Below, piece after piece: positions 9,990 through 21,104 of a stretch of DNA of 64,000 nucleotides. Position numbers and translations under genes: made by a program. Origin of the DNA: Cellvibrio sp. pealriver (lineage in GTDB: Bacteria; Pseudomonadota; Gammaproteobacteria; Pseudomonadales; Cellvibrionaceae); contig NZ_KQ236688.1 of the NCBI RefSeq assembly GCF_001183545.1, forward strand, positions 649,149-713,148, in the 5' to 3' direction. The notes under the pieces were generated by a model that did no database searches, was not told the origin of the DNA, and saw only the letters and a program-made list of their open reading frames with translations. Position 1 is the first letter of the stretch. The number at the start of each line of letters is the position of its first letter.

Positions 9990-11846
9990 ATGAGTGTTGA
10001 TAATGGATTTTATATGAAACGCATGGTTCTACTTGCCTTTTCTTTTTGCACGGGTGTTGTGTTAACACTGATGGCGACACAAGGAACATTTCGTGACTTG
10101 CGATTTGCGTTTTCTCCCGTTCTTAATTTTGCAGATGGAGCAACCTATGTTGGCGACCTAAATACACAAGGTCAGTTGGAGGGACAAGGTCGCATGCGTT
10201 GGAGTAATGGCGATGAATACGATGGGGAGTTTTTAGCGGGATTGATGCATGGTAAGGGCACATTTACATCGGCTCATTCCGGTATTTACACAGGGGATTA
10301 TGTGCGCGGGCAAATGGAAGGGCATGGTCTGCTGATTTATCCGGACGGCAGCCGTTATGAAGGCGGGTTTGTTGCAAATCAATTCCATGGCAGGGGCGTT
10401 CTCAAATATATTCGTGGTGACAGATATGAAGGTGAATTTGAAAAAAATAAGATGCATGGACACGGCAAATGGGTGTTTGCGGATAAGTCTATTTATATCG
10501 GCCAGATAGCTGAAGGAATTATTCAAGGTAAAGGCGAGTTAAGCCGCGTTACGGGTGAAAAGTACACCGGTGATTTTTTCGCTGGAAAAATGCACGGCCA
10601 AGGTCTTTTTAATGATGGACAAGGAAACCAATATAGTGGTGATTTTGTTACAGATAGTTTTACTGGTTCAGGCTCTCACACCAGTAGTGATGGGTTCACA
10701 TATGTTGGTGAATTCAAAGACTGGTTGCTCAATGGTGAAGGAGTGCAAACCGATGCTGAAGGTAATCACTGGCAGGGAATGTATCAAGACGGTCAGCTGG
10801 AAGGTAAAGGCAACTACATAGCGAAAAACGGCGAACAATACACGGGTGAATTTCAAGGTGGAAAATACAGTGGGCACGGAAAATTAATTGCTAGCAATGG
10901 CGATGTTTATGAGGGAGAGTTTTCTTATGGCAGAAAACATGGCAAAGGTATATTGATTTACCAAACTCCAATAGATGGCGTTGGTCGCATCGATGGACGT
11001 TGGGAATATGATCGTTTGGTTGATGGCGGTGATGCAGTTAAAATTTTTACTCCGGAAGAAGTTGCCGAGTACGCTCTGTATAAAGAGGCTGATGAATTGT
11101 CGCTTGCATTGAATTCATTGCAGGCATCTAATCCGGAAAAAATCGAGTTATACAGTTTGGTTGTTGCGGGTTATGGAACTGAAGAGGTGTTTCGTCGCGA
11201 GAGTAAAATAATTGAAAATTTATTCAGTGCTCAATATGGAAATCGTGCAACAGCCATTTATCTGGTCAATAGCCAACGCTCATTAAATGAAAGGCCTATG
11301 GCGACCTTAACGAGTATTGGCGCATCTATTGCGCGTATTGCCGAGCGCATGGATAAAGAGAATGATATTTTTTTCTTGTATATCACTAGCCATGGTTCAA
11401 AAGATAAAAAAATTTCACTTCATCACAATGGGTTGCAGCTGGCAGATATTGATTCGCAATGGTTGGCTGGTCAGTTGAAAGCAACCGGAATCAAACATCG
11501 AGTGGTAGTACTTTCTGCTTGTTATTCAGGAGGGTTTATCGATGACTTGAAGGATGAAAACTCACTCATCATGACTGCTGCATCAGCCGATAAAACCTCT
11601 TTTGGTTGTGCGGATGATAGTCTGTCAACCTATTTCGGTCGGGCATATTTTCAAGAATCCCTTAAGCCGGGAGTTGATTTTGAGCAAGCTTTTTATCAGG
11701 CTAAATCTTTGGTTGAATCCTGGGAAAAAGAACAAAAAATAATCGCATCCGAGCCGCAAATCGTGCCCAATCCGAGTGTTCTTGCTCAGGTAAAACTGTG
11801 GCAGCAGGGTCTGGATACCCCTGTTTCTGTCGATTTAAAACCCTAA
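9990..11846 (+). CDS. MORN-repeat protein fused to a C13-type caspase-like peptidase
   Basis: Starts with a hydrophobic anchor or signal (MKRMVLLAFSFCTGVVLTL; the ATG at 10014 is an alternative start, and neither has a clear ribosome-binding site). About eleven to twelve MORN repeats of the form Y-x-G-x-F-x5-HG-x-G follow, over residues about 50-345. The C-terminal domain (about 385-590) resembles family C13 (legumain-like, clan CD), with the expected catalytic pair in YITSHGSKD (H468) and VVLSACYSGGF (C511). MORN repeats commonly bind lipid or protein, so a membrane- or envelope-attached protease is likely. Substrate and role are unknown. It stands alone between the M23 gene and a Trm112-like gene. 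Confidence 0.82.
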   Translation: MSVDNGFYMKRMVLLAFSFCTGVVLTLMATQGTFRDLRFAFSPVLNFADGATYVGDLNTQGQLEGQGRMRWSNGDEYDGEFLAGLMHGKGTFTSAHSGIYTGDYVRGQMEGHGLLIYPDGSRYEGGFVANQFHGRGVLKYIRGDRYEGEFEKNKMHGHGKWVFADKSIYIGQIAEGIIQGKGELSRVTGEKYTGDFFAGKMHGQGLFNDGQGNQYSGDFVTDSFTGSGSHTSSDGFTYVGEFKDWLLNGEGVQTDAEGNHWQGMYQDGQLEGKGNYIAKNGEQYTGEFQGGKYSGHGKLIASNGDVYEGEFSYGRKHGKGILIYQTPIDGVGRIDGRWEYDRLVDGGDAVKIFTPEEVAEYALYKEADELSLALNSLQASNPEKIELYSLVVAGYGTEEVFRRESKIIENLFSAQYGNRATAIYLVNSQRSLNERPMATLTSIGASIARIAERMDKENDIFFLYITSHGSKDKKISLHHNGLQLADIDSQWLAGQLKATGIKHRVVVLSACYSGGFIDDLKDENSLIMTAASADKTSFGCADDSLSTYFGRAYFQESLKPGVDFEQAFYQAKSLVESWEKEQKIIASEPQIVPNPSVLAQVKLWQQGLDTPVSVDLKP

Positions 11847-11936
11847 TTGTCACTATAGATTTGTGGTTCTAGAGACAGGGCTGTAACTGGCAGTGTAAGA
11901 TACCGCCCCCGGCTTAACTAACCGCGACTTAATATC

Positions 11937-12131
11937 ATGATCGATAAAAAACTACTGAGTATTCTGGTGTGTCCGGTCAGCAAAGGTGAACTGGATTATC
12001 GCCCTGAGCAACAGGAATTAGTGTGTTGGGAAAGTGGTTTGGCTTACCCGATTCGCGACGGCATCCCGGTGATGCTGGAGCATGAAGCGCGCAAACTGAG
12101 CGTGGAAGAACAGGAACAGCATCACGCCTGA
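11937..12131 (+). CDS. Trm112-like small protein (YcaR type)
   Basis: A 64-residue cytoplasmic protein of the Trm112/DUF343 family: [16 protein letters not shown] at the N-terminus and [19 protein letters not shown] at the C-terminus are typical. Relatives are zinc-ribbon proteins; eukaryotic Trm112 activates methyltransferases, but the bacterial role is not settled. Only one of the usual Cys pair is plainly placed (CP); a second Cys is in ELVCWESG. In many gammaproteobacteria it sits between lpxK and kdsB; here it is followed by alaS. Confidence 0.85.
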   Translation: MIDKKLLSILVCPVSKGELDYRPEQQELVCWESGLAYPIRDGIPVMLEHEARKLSVEEQEQHHA

Positions 12132-12167
12132 GTGCGGATACCCAAGATTCGAAGACGAGTTGAATAA

Positions 12168-14798
12168 ATGATGAAAAGCGCTGAAATTCGCGATGCTTTT
12201 TTAAAGTACTTTGAGAGCAAAGGCCACACTATAGTGTCGAGTAGCTCGCTTATTCCCGGCAATGATCCTACCTTGTTATTCACCAATGCGGGTATGAATC
12301 AATTCAAGGATTGTTTTTTGGGGGCTGATAAACGCTCTTATAATCGAGCAGTCAGCTCCCAACGCTGTGTTCGTGCTGGTGGTAAACACAATGATTTGGA
12401 GAATGTGGGATATACCGCACGTCACCATACTTTTTTTGAAATGTTGGGTAATTTCAGCTTCGGTGATTATTTCAAGCACGATGCTATCCGTTTTGCTTGG
12501 GAGTTTTTGACATCCAAAGACTGGCTTGCTATTCCCACGGAAAAATTGTGGGTGACTGTCTATGCATCAGATGACGAAGCCTACGATATATGGAATAAAG
12601 AGGTCGGTGTTCCTGCTGAACGTATTATCCGCATAGGCGACAACAAAGGTGCGCCCTACGCATCTGATAACTTTTGGGCCATGGGTGATACAGGTCCCTG
12701 TGGACCCTGTACTGAAATTTTCTATGATCACGGTGCTGATATTTGGGGCGGGCCACCGGGGTCGCCAGAAGAAGATGGTGATCGTTACATAGAAATCTGG
12801 AATAACGTATTCATGCAGTTCAATCGTACAGCTGATGGTGTTTTACACCCTTTGCCTGCACCTTCTGTCGATACTGGTATGGGATTAGAGCGCATTTCTG
12901 CGGTTATGCAGCATGTTCATTCCAACTATGAAATTGACCTGTTCCAGCATTTGTTGAGCGCAGCGGCTGATGCTACTGGTAACCACGATATGGAAAACAA
13001 ATCACTGCGAGTGATTGCTGACCATATTCGCTCCTGTTCTTTCCTCATCAGTGATGGTGTTTTACCGTCCAACGAGGGGCGTGGTTATGTGTTGCGTCGT
13101 ATTATTCGCCGCGCAATTCGCCATGGTAATCAGCTGGGGCAAAAACAACCTTTCTTCCACAAGCTGGTGAAAGCGTTGACCGAAGTGATGGGGGATGCTT
13201 ATCCCGAGTTGCACAAGAACCAAGCGCATATCGAGAAAGTTTTGCTGCAGGAAGAAGAGCAGTTTGAAAAGACACTCGATAAAGGTATTGCTGTTCTTGA
13301 AGATGCTTTGAGCAAAATTTCCGGCACTGAAATCCCGGGAAAAGTGGTTTTCACCCTTTATGACACCTATGGATTCCCTGTTGATTTGACTGCGGATATT
13401 GCGCGTGAGCGCGGTTTGACGATCGATCAGGAAGGTTATGAAGCCGCAATGGCTGAACAGCGCGCACGTGCTCGTGCCGCTGGCAGTTTTAAAGTCGATT
13501 ATTCGGCGGCTGGGCTTGATTTGCCGGCGAGTGAATTCCTTGGTTATAGCTCTTTGGCTGAATCGGGCAAGGTGCTTGCGCTGGTTAAAGACGGCAAAAA
13601 AGTGGATCGTCTTGTGGAAGGAGAGGATGGTGCTGTAGTGCTTGATCGCACACCTTTCTATGCAGAATCTGGTGGCCAGGCCGGTGATTGTGGTTATCTT
13701 GAGCTGGGCGGCAATCGTGTAGAAGTACGTGATTGCCAGAAGCAGGGATTATCTAATCTTCATATTGTGCGCGTACTCCAAGGAGCGATTTCGGTCGGTG
13801 ATATTTTTTCCGCCAAGGTAGACGCCGGTGTGCGTCAGGCAACAGCTCTCAATCATTCGGCAACCCATCTGGTGCATGCTGCCTTGCGCAAAGTTCTTGG
13901 GGAGCATGTTACCCAAAAAGGCTCTTTGGTTGATTCAGAGCGTTTGCGCTTTGATTTTTCTCACTTCGAGGCCGTCTCCGCAGAGCAATTAAAGGCGATA
14001 GAAACGCTCGTTAATGATCAAATTCGTGCCAACTCTGCCGTTGCAACTGAGTTGTGCAATATGGATGAAGCAAAGGCCAAAGGTGCTATGGCTTTGTTCG
14101 GTGAAAAATACGGTGATACCGTCCGAGTACTCACCATGGGTGATGGGTTCTCTGTTGAGTTATGTGGTGGCACGCATGTCAAACGTACCGGAGATATAGG
14201 GTTGTTCCGGATTGTTTCAGAATCAGGCGTGGCTGCGGGCGTAAGGCGCATAGAGGCGATTACCGGGAGCAAGGCGCTTGTTCACTTTGATTATGTTGAG
14301 TCGTTGCTTGATGCAGCGGGTCGTAGCCTTAAAGCCAATCGCGATTCATTGATTGAAAAACTGGATGCCTTGGTTCTCCAAAACCGCAAATTGGAAAAAG
14401 ACCTTGCTGCGTTAAAAACAAAATTGGCTACCGCTGGTAGTGGTGATGTTTTGTCGCAAGCGGTTGATATTGCGGGTATTAAAGTGTTGGCCTTGAATTT
14501 GGAAGGGGCAGACGCCAAGTCCCTGCGAGATACAGTGGATCAATTTAAAAACAAGTTGGGCTCGGCAGTAGTATTGCTGGCAGCAGTCGAAGATGAAAAG
14601 GTTGCTTTGGTTGCAGGTGTCACCCAGGATGTCACCAATAGGGTTAAAGCGGGTGATTTAATGGGATTTGTCGCTGGGCAATTAGGCGGCAAAGGTGGCG
14701 GTCGCCCTGATATGGCGCAAGGTGGTGGTGCAAATATCGCTGCCTTGGATGATGCACTTGCTTCTGTTGTACCTTGGGTAAAAAATCAGCTTGGCTAA
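12168..14798 (+). CDS. alaS: Alanyl-tRNA synthetase
   Basis: Charges tRNA-Ala with alanine. The 876 residues match the family. Class II catalytic motifs occupy the N-terminal half ([43 protein letters not shown]). The editing domain has the zinc motif [12 protein letters not shown] together with [13 protein letters not shown]. The C-terminal C-Ala domain ends with [15 protein letters not shown]. The start is ATG 12168 or the adjacent ATG 12171. lysC follows after 151 bases. Confidence 0.97.
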   Translation: MMKSAEIRDAFLKYFESKGHTIVSSSSLIPGNDPTLLFTNAGMNQFKDCFLGADKRSYNRAVSSQRCVRAGGKHNDLENVGYTARHHTFFEMLGNFSFGDYFKHDAIRFAWEFLTSKDWLAIPTEKLWVTVYASDDEAYDIWNKEVGVPAERIIRIGDNKGAPYASDNFWAMGDTGPCGPCTEIFYDHGADIWGGPPGSPEEDGDRYIEIWNNVFMQFNRTADGVLHPLPAPSVDTGMGLERISAVMQHVHSNYEIDLFQHLLSAAADATGNHDMENKSLRVIADHIRSCSFLISDGVLPSNEGRGYVLRRIIRRAIRHGNQLGQKQPFFHKLVKALTEVMGDAYPELHKNQAHIEKVLLQEEEQFEKTLDKGIAVLEDALSKISGTEIPGKVVFTLYDTYGFPVDLTADIARERGLTIDQEGYEAAMAEQRARARAAGSFKVDYSAAGLDLPASEFLGYSSLAESGKVLALVKDGKKVDRLVEGEDGAVVLDRTPFYAESGGQAGDCGYLELGGNRVEVRDCQKQGLSNLHIVRVLQGAISVGDIFSAKVDAGVRQATALNHSATHLVHAALRKVLGEHVTQKGSLVDSERLRFDFSHFEAVSAEQLKAIETLVNDQIRANSAVATELCNMDEAKAKGAMALFGEKYGDTVRVLTMGDGFSVELCGGTHVKRTGDIGLFRIVSESGVAAGVRRIEAITGSKALVHFDYVESLLDAAGRSLKANRDSLIEKLDALVLQNRKLEKDLAALKTKLATAGSGDVLSQAVDIAGIKVLALNLEGADAKSLRDTVDQFKNKLGSAVVLLAAVEDEKVALVAGVTQDVTNRVKAGDLMGFVAGQLGGKGGGRPDMAQGGGANIAALDDALASVVPWVKNQLG

Positions 14799-14949
14799 CA
14801 GGCTATTAATGGGATCGAAAGCATCATAATCTGCTTTTTGTCACTTGCTTGGGTTAACTTTTTTTGCGATCTGGTGTTTAATTGACGCCTTTTTGTGATC
14901 TGGTTAGTAAGTGTTGGCACTTTTTACATATATAGAAGGATAGGCTGTA

Positions 14950-16197
14950 ATGAGCTTATTGGTTCAAAAATACGGTGGTACCTCAGTCGGTTCGATTGAG
15001 CGAATAGAGCAAGTTGCCGATAAGGTAGCCAGTTTTCGTGCCCAAGGGCACGATATGGTAGTTGTGTTATCTGCAATGAGTGGCGAGACCAATCGTTTGA
15101 TTGGTTTGGCTCAGCAGATTCAGACAACTCCTGATCCGCGCGAGCTGGATGTTTTGGTGTCTACCGGAGAACAAGTCACCATTGCGCTGTTGTGCATGGC
15201 GTTGAAAAAACGTGGTGTTGATGCCCGCTCCTACACGGGTGGGCAGGTGCGCATTTTGACTGATAACGCCTATACCAAGGCTCGTATTCAGTCTATCGAT
15301 GAAGCCAACATGCGGGCGGACCTCAAAGCGGGGCGTGTAGTCGTTGTTGCTGGATTCCAGGGGGTTGATGAGCAAGGCAATATCACTACCCTTGGTCGTG
15401 GCGGCTCAGATACTACAGGTGTTGCATTGGCGGCTGCGCTCAAAGCTGATGAATGTCAGATCTACACTGATGTTGATGGCGTATATACCACCGATCCACG
15501 TGTTTGTGAGCGTGCGCGTCGTCTGGAAAAAATTACCTTTGAAGAAATGCTGGAAATGGCTAGCCAGGGCTCTAAAGTTTTGCAAATCCGCTCTGTAGAA
15601 TTTGCTGGTAAATATAAGGTGCCTTTGCGTGTGTTACACAGTTTCAAAGAAGGTCCTGGAACCCTGATTACCCTCGACGAGGAAGATTCAACTATGGAAC
15701 AACCTATTGTTTCCGGTATCGCATTTAATCGCGATGAAGCTAAAGTCACTGTTGCTGGTGTACCTGATACCCCCGGCGTAGCCGCAAAAATTCTGGCACC
15801 AATTGGTGCAGCCAACATAGAAGTCGATGTTATTGTGCAAAACGTGTCAGCCGATGGCACTACTGACCTGACATTTACTGTTCATAAAAATGATATGAGC
15901 AAAGCTGTTGCTGTGTTGCAAGCAGTAGCACAAGAGATAGGTGCACGCGAAGTGCGTAGCGATGATAAGGTAGCTAAAGTGTCTATCGTGGGTGTTGGTA
16001 TGCGTTCCCATGCAGGCGTTGCATCGCGTATGTTCACTGCATTGGCGGAAGATCGTATCAATATTCAAATGATCACCACCTCAGAAATTAAAATTTCGGT
16101 GATTATTGATGAACGTTACTTGGAGTTGGCTGTGCGTAGTCTGCACACCGCTTTTGGTTTGGATGCCGAGCCGTCAGAAAGCCGTGTGAGGGGCTAG
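14950..16197 (+). CDS. lysC: Aspartate kinase
   Basis: Phosphorylates aspartate, the first step towards lysine, methionine and threonine. The 415 residues begin LVQKYGGTSVGSIERI (ATP site) and contain TLGRGGSDTTGVALAAAL. Two ACT-type regulatory domains fill residues about 265-410, so feedback inhibition by lysine and/or threonine is expected. AGAAGG lies upstream of the ATG. The order alaS-lysC-csrA is conserved in pseudomonads and relatives. It is a monofunctional kinase with no homoserine dehydrogenase domain. Confidence 0.95.
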   Translation: MSLLVQKYGGTSVGSIERIEQVADKVASFRAQGHDMVVVLSAMSGETNRLIGLAQQIQTTPDPRELDVLVSTGEQVTIALLCMALKKRGVDARSYTGGQVRILTDNAYTKARIQSIDEANMRADLKAGRVVVVAGFQGVDEQGNITTLGRGGSDTTGVALAAALKADECQIYTDVDGVYTTDPRVCERARRLEKITFEEMLEMASQGSKVLQIRSVEFAGKYKVPLRVLHSFKEGPGTLITLDEEDSTMEQPIVSGIAFNRDEAKVTVAGVPDTPGVAAKILAPIGAANIEVDVIVQNVSADGTTDLTFTVHKNDMSKAVAVLQAVAQEIGAREVRSDDKVAKVSIVGVGMRSHAGVASRMFTALAEDRINIQMITTSEIKISVIIDERYLELAVRSLHTAFGLDAEPSESRVRG

Positions 16198-16416
16198 GTT
16201 TTCTAGAAGGGCGGTTTAGTTAAGGTGTTTGAGCTGCATTACTGTCTATAACGTAAATAGATAGAAAAATGCTGGAGGTTTCTTCCCTTTCGTGAAAAGT
16301 AGACGATACTTAAGCCAGACATTCAGTTGTCAGGAAGCGACAAGGGGCTATTGGGGGTCGATGGTGGCAAGGGGTGTCTAGTCGTACTCTTACAGGATGA
16401 GTGAAGGAGATTAAAG

Positions 16417-16608
16417 ATGTTAATTTTGACTCGCCGTATTGGCGAAACCTTGATGGTTGGTGACGAGGTGACCGTTACCGTATTAGGTGTAAAAGGCAAC
16501 CAGGTTCGTATAGGTGTCAATGCTCCTAAAGATATTGCTGTGCACCGTGAAGAGATATATCAGCGTATCCAACGCGAGAAGCAAAATCAGGAAGAGCAAG
16601 ACAATTAA
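16417..16608 (+). CDS. csrA: Carbon storage regulator CsrA
   Basis: A 63-residue RNA-binding dimer that controls translation and stability of mRNAs for carbon flux, motility and biofilm. [34 protein letters not shown] is the full conserved core, and the C-terminal [12 protein letters not shown] is typical. GAAGGAG stands directly before the ATG. The leader just upstream contains two GGA motifs (CAGGA and AAGGA), the second overlapping the ribosome-binding site, so CsrA may repress its own mRNA. tRNA-Ser follows, an arrangement common in the group. Confidence 0.97.
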   Translation: MLILTRRIGETLMVGDEVTVTVLGVKGNQVRIGVNAPKDIAVHREEIYQRIQREKQNQEEQDN

Positions 16609-16782
16609 TTTTAATTAAATGTTTTGTTGTTCAATGCTTTTCAACTACGCGGCGATATGAGTGATCATTCGCCGCGTAGGCGTTTATGGCAGTGCCTTTT
16701 TTAAAACAATTTTTGAATTGTATGGAAATCATGCAGTATTAAAATAATTACCATTTTAATCGGTAAATTTATCTTCAAGACT

Positions 16783-16809
16783 TTGATTTTTAGAGAATTA
16801 TGGTATTAT
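16783..16809 (+). promoter_or_regulatory. Probable promoter of tRNA-Ser
   Basis: TTGATT (16783-16788) and TATTAT (16804-16809) are 15 bases apart, or TTTGAT with 16, lying 43 bases before the tRNA. GC-rich GCCGCACC follows the -10 element, as in stringently controlled promoters. Confidence 0.5.
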
Positions 16810-16852
16810 GCCGCACCTGTTGAAACGGAGCCTGCTTTGTTTAAACAGATGT

Positions 16853-16943
16853 GGAGAAGTGGCCGAGTGGCCGAAGGCACTCCCCTGCTAAGGGAGCATA
16901 CCCCAAAAGGGTATCGGGGGTTCGACTCCCCCCTTCTCCGCCA
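16853..16943 (+). tRNA. tRNA-Ser(GCU)
   Basis: A 91-nt class II tRNA. The acceptor GGAGAAG pairs with CTTCTCC, followed by G and encoded CCA. The anticodon arm CTCCC-CTGCTAA-GGGAG gives anticodon GCU, reading AGC/AGU. The long variable arm (CATACCCCAAAAGGGTATC) is the serine hallmark, and the T-arm has GGTTCGACTCC. Confidence 0.95.
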
Positions 16944-16955
16944 TTGAATATCAAC

Positions 16956-16985
16956 AAAAAGCCCAATCGAAAGATTGGGCTTTTT
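16956..16985 (+). terminator. Terminator after tRNA-Ser
   Basis: AAAAAGCCCAATC pairs with GATTGGGCTTTTT around GAAA, and more T residues follow. It is 12 bases after the tRNA CCA end. Confidence 0.92.
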
Positions 16986-17128
16986 GTTTTTTTACCTTTC
17001 AAATTTTTCGCCATGCTTATGGATTGAGCCACGCCGTGCAGGCTGAGTGCAGTGGTGCCTAACGTAAAAGTCGCAACACCTAAATTTAATCGATAAAAAT
17101 CTAATAACTTAATCTCCGTGCAAATAAA

Positions 17129-17156
17129 AAAGGCCAGTGTATAAACGCTGGCCTTT
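17129..17156 (-). terminator. Terminator of valS
   Basis: AAAGGCCAGTGT and ACGCTGGCCTTT form a stem with a short loop. Read on the minus strand it ends in six T residues, 26 bases beyond the valS stop. Confidence 0.88.
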
Positions 17157-17181
17157 GAAATTTTATAGCAACACTAAAAAG

Positions 17182-20040
17182 TTACAGAGCACTAATTTTT
17201 TGAATTTGCTCGCGCAACTTTTCTACCGCAATTTTATTTTCCGCAACACGGTTGCGCTCGTTGGCAACAACGTCTGCTGGAGCTTTTGAGACAAACGCTT
17301 CATTGCTTAGTTTGGCTTCTGTGCGTTCGATATCTTGCTGTAATTTGTTGCTCTCTTTGGTTAGGCGAGCGATTTCAGCATTCTTATCGATAATCCCTGC
17401 CATAGGTACCAAAATTTCCATTTTGCCCACCAGTGCAGTCGCAGACATGGGTTCTGCATCGCCAGCATTTAACCAGGTAACGCTTTCAAGAGAGGCAAGC
17501 TTCTTGAGGAATTGTTGGTTTGCGTGCAATCGCTTCTGATCGTCTGTGCTTCCATTTTTAAACAGTACGTTCAGATCTTTCGCTGGAGATATGTTCATCT
17601 CGCCGCGAATATTGCGCACCCCCAAAATTACTGATTGCAACCACTCAACATCTTTCAATGCTTGCTGATCGATTTTACTTTCATCGGCGATAGGGTAGTT
17701 GGCTTGCATAATGGTTTCGCCGGTTGCGCCTGCGAGTGGTTTGATTTTTTGCCAGATTTCTTCAGTAATGAATGGCATTAATGGATGAGTTAAACGCAAA
17801 ATAGTTTCGAGCACGCGAATCAATGTGCGGCGAGTACCTTTTTTACGCGCATCACTGCCTTCAGACTTATCAAACAAAATCGGCTTGGATAGTTCCAAAT
17901 ACCAGTCGCAATATTCGTTCCAAATAAACTCATAAATTGCTTGGGTTGCCAAATCCAAGCGATAGGTATCAAGTGCTTCAGCAACAGCTTTTTCAGCTAA
18001 TTGCAGTTTGCTGATAATCCAGCGATCGGCAACTGACAATTCGTAATCAGTTGAGCCATCTTGCGCGCAATCTTGACCTTCGCATTGCATTAATACATAG
18101 CGAGTGGCATTCCAGATTTTGTTGCAGAAATTTCTGTAACCTTCTACGCGGCCCATATCGAATTTGATATCGCGACCAGTTGATGCAAGTGAACAGAAGG
18201 TAAAGCGCAGCGCATCGGTCCCATAGGCTTGAATGCCTTCAGGAAACTCTTTGCGAGTTTGCTTTTCGATTTTTGCAGCATCTTTTGGATTCATTAATCC
18301 TGTGGTACGTTTTTGTACCAATGTTTCCAAATCGATACCGTCAATAATGTCGAGTGGATCGAGCACATTTCCTTTTGATTTTGACATTTTTTGGCCTTGG
18401 CTATCGCGTACCAAGCCATGCACATAAACCGTTTTGAACGGAATTTGCGGTGTGCCGTCTTCATGCTTCACCAAATGCATGGTGAGCATAATCATACGCG
18501 CAACCCAGAAGAAAATAATGTCGAAGCCGGTTACCAACAAATCGGTTGGATGGAATTTTTTCAGGAATTCAGTTTGCTCTGGCCAACCGAGTGTTGAGAA
18601 AGTCCATAAGCCTGAACTGAACCAGGTATCCAGCACATCTTCGTCTTGATTCAAGGCAACATCGGTAGCGAGATTGTATTTGCTGCGCACTTCCGCTTCA
18701 TTGCGGCCCACGTACACTTTACCGCTTGCGTCATACCATGCAGGAATACGATGTCCCCACCACAATTGACGGCTGATACACCAATCCTGAATATCGCGCA
18801 TCCAGGAGAAGTACATGTTTTCATATTGCTTTGGTACGAATTGGATACGGCCATCTTCAACCGCAGCAATGGCTGGCTCAGCTAAAGGTTTGGTGCTCAC
18901 ATACCATTGATCGGTTAACCAAGGCTCAATAACAACACCAGAGCGATCGCCGCGCGGTACTTTCAAGCCATGATCGTCGATTTTTTCGAGTAATTCCGCT
19001 GACTCGAAATCAGCAACAATGCGTTTGCGCGCTTCGTAGCGATCAAGCCCTGCATATTGAGCGGGTAGGGTGCCGTCAAGTTGAGTATTGAGGCTGCCGT
19101 CCAAATTAAAAATCTGTGCGGCTCCGAGAATAGCAGCATTTTTATCGAGCACATTAATTAGCGATAAATTGTGGCGCTTGCCAACTTCATAGTCATTGAA
19201 ATCGTGTGCTGGTGTAATTTTTACGCAACCAGTACCAAATTCACGATCGACATAATCATCGGCGATGATGGGAATCAAGCGATTAACCAGAGGAAGGAGT
19301 ACATATTTTCCGATTAGTGATTTGTAACGCTCATCTTCCGGGTGTACTGCTACAGCGCTATCGCCCAACATAGTTTCGGGGCGCGTGGTGGCGACGACCA
19401 GATAGTTTTTACCTTCTGCGGTCGTTGCTCCATCGGCTAGCGGATAACGCAGATTCCACAAGAAACCTTTTTCATCGTGGTTTTCCACTTCCAGATCAGA
19501 AATGGCGGTGTGTAATTTAGGGTCCCAATTGACGAGGCGTTTGCCGCGATAAATCAATCCATCTTCATACAAGCGGACAAAGGCTTCTTGAACTGCAGTT
19601 GAAAGTCCATCGTCCATAGTGAAACGTTCGCGGCTCCAATCTACGGAGGAGCCCAAGCGGCGAATCTGACGGGTAATAGTGCCGCCAGATTGCTCTTTCC
19701 ATTCCCACACTTTCTCAAGAAATTTTTCACGGCCGAGATCGTGGCGGCTTATACCTTGCGCTGCGAGCTGGCGTTCAACCACCATTTGAGTTGCGATGCC
19801 CGCATGGTCAGTACCCACTTGCCATAACGTTGTGTCGCCCTTCATGCGGCGATAGCGAATGACTGTGTCCATCACCGCATTATTAAACCCGTGCCCCATA
19901 TGCAGGCTGCCGGTAACGTTAGGTGGTGGGATCATCATGCTGTAAGGCGTACCGTCGCCTGCAGGCTTGAAATAGCCCTTATCTTCCCAGGTTTGGTACC
20001 ACTGGCGTTCAATAGCATGGGGTTCGTAGGTTTTTTCCAT
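17182..20040 (-). CDS. valS: Valyl-tRNA synthetase
   Basis: Charges tRNA-Val and edits mischarged threonine. This 952-residue class I enzyme has the HIGH-type motif [18 protein letters not shown] near residue 38 and KMSKS in [16 protein letters not shown] near residue 560. The CP1 editing domain lies between (residues about 200-400, with [21 protein letters not shown]). The C-terminal coiled coil (residues about 885-950) has the usual [16 protein letters not shown]. It faces csrA and tRNA-Ser convergently. Nothing unusual. Confidence 0.97.
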   Translation of the reverse strand: MEKTYEPHAIERQWYQTWEDKGYFKPAGDGTPYSMMIPPPNVTGSLHMGHGFNNAVMDTVIRYRRMKGDTTLWQVGTDHAGIATQMVVERQLAAQGISRHDLGREKFLEKVWEWKEQSGGTITRQIRRLGSSVDWSRERFTMDDGLSTAVQEAFVRLYEDGLIYRGKRLVNWDPKLHTAISDLEVENHDEKGFLWNLRYPLADGATTAEGKNYLVVATTRPETMLGDSAVAVHPEDERYKSLIGKYVLLPLVNRLIPIIADDYVDREFGTGCVKITPAHDFNDYEVGKRHNLSLINVLDKNAAILGAAQIFNLDGSLNTQLDGTLPAQYAGLDRYEARKRIVADFESAELLEKIDDHGLKVPRGDRSGVVIEPWLTDQWYVSTKPLAEPAIAAVEDGRIQFVPKQYENMYFSWMRDIQDWCISRQLWWGHRIPAWYDASGKVYVGRNEAEVRSKYNLATDVALNQDEDVLDTWFSSGLWTFSTLGWPEQTEFLKKFHPTDLLVTGFDIIFFWVARMIMLTMHLVKHEDGTPQIPFKTVYVHGLVRDSQGQKMSKSKGNVLDPLDIIDGIDLETLVQKRTTGLMNPKDAAKIEKQTRKEFPEGIQAYGTDALRFTFCSLASTGRDIKFDMGRVEGYRNFCNKIWNATRYVLMQCEGQDCAQDGSTDYELSVADRWIISKLQLAEKAVAEALDTYRLDLATQAIYEFIWNEYCDWYLELSKPILFDKSEGSDARKKGTRRTLIRVLETILRLTHPLMPFITEEIWQKIKPLAGATGETIMQANYPIADESKIDQQALKDVEWLQSVILGVRNIRGEMNISPAKDLNVLFKNGSTDDQKRLHANQQFLKKLASLESVTWLNAGDAEPMSATALVGKMEILVPMAGIIDKNAEIARLTKESNKLQQDIERTEAKLSNEAFVSKAPADVVANERNRVAENKIAVEKLREQIQKISAL

Positions 20041-20269
20041 AGCGATAACAGGCTCTTTTTTGGGCTTGGCGCTGCGCCCGGAATATGGCCGGACGAGTGC
20101 GGGAATGGTCTAAAAATTGGGTTAGCGATTATACAGTCTGTGGTTGATATGGCCTAGGTTGGATTACCATTTGTTTCATTCGGTTAAGGGATTATTCCAA
20201 GTGAAATGTTAAGATGCAGGCTTAATCTTTAACGGTATCGTTTGGGTTGTTTAATTGTAGGATGTTGTA

Positions 20270-21085
20270 ATGAAACTAAAAGAACTGCCGTTATCCTGGT
20301 GGACTGCGCGTAAATTGGCGGCTGTAAAAGTCAGTGAGCTGGAGCGAAAAGAGGCACTTGTTTTGCCGGTAATAGTTTCACTTACATCCATTCCCAGTCG
20401 ATTGGATATTATTCATCTGACCGTCCGCAGTTTGTTGTTGCAATCGAAGCGACCCGAAAAAATAATTTTATGGCTCAATGAGAAGTTGCGGGAATATTTG
20501 CCAGCTTCTTTAAGTCAGCTGCAAAATTCAGTATTTGAAATCCGCTATGTTGAGTTGACTTGTTCGCATCGCAAATTGATCCATTCTTTGGAGGCCTTTC
20601 CAGAAAAAATTATTGTCACTTGCGATGATGATTTGATGTACAACGTCACCTGGTTGGAGCGTTTGTACAATGATCATCTGCGTTACCCACGTTCGGTTAT
20701 TGCGCATGAGTGCCGTCTCATTGCTTTTTCAGGGCCAGGGGTGCCTGCACCTTATGATCAATGGAAAACCGAGTCGCGCACAGATTTTTCAGCGCCTTGG
20801 TTAATGCCGATCGGTTATGGCGGTGTTCTATACCCACCGCACTCATTGCATGAAGATGTACAAAATCGTGAGTTGTTCTTGCAGTTAACACCGAGAGCAG
20901 ATGATTTGTGGTTCAAAGCAATGTCGTATCGTGCGGGAACAGAAACTCGTCGTTCAAGTAATCCGGAAAACAAACCTATCCCTATTATTGCATCACAAAA
21001 AGAATCGCTGAAAAAAACAAACGTAAAACAAGATGGCAACTACCAGCAGTGGTTGGCTTTATGTGAATACTATAAATTCCAATAG
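20270..21085 (+). CDS. Probable glycosyltransferase (GT-A type)
   Basis: A 271-residue cytoplasmic protein. It shows VIVSLTSIPSRLDIIHLTVRSLL near the N-terminus, like proteins that act on surface glycans, and a possible DxD-type metal/nucleotide-sugar motif in VTCDDDLMY near residue 123. The frame ends 19 bases before a Stealth-family gene on the same strand, so the pair is probably cotranscribed. The donor and acceptor are not predictable. It sits in an LPS/capsule-type region (20.3-24.5 kb). Confidence 0.7.
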   Translation: MKLKELPLSWWTARKLAAVKVSELERKEALVLPVIVSLTSIPSRLDIIHLTVRSLLLQSKRPEKIILWLNEKLREYLPASLSQLQNSVFEIRYVELTCSHRKLIHSLEAFPEKIIVTCDDDLMYNVTWLERLYNDHLRYPRSVIAHECRLIAFSGPGVPAPYDQWKTESRTDFSAPWLMPIGYGGVLYPPHSLHEDVQNRELFLQLTPRADDLWFKAMSYRAGTETRRSSNPENKPIPIIASQKESLKKTNVKQDGNYQQWLALCEYYKFQ

Positions 21086-21104
21086 CGACAGGAAAAGCTA
21101 GCAC

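Noticed and set aside
14799..14949. Lysine riboswitch before lysC
   Set aside because: The leader of about 150 bases shows none of the conserved riboswitch core and no terminator/antiterminator pair.
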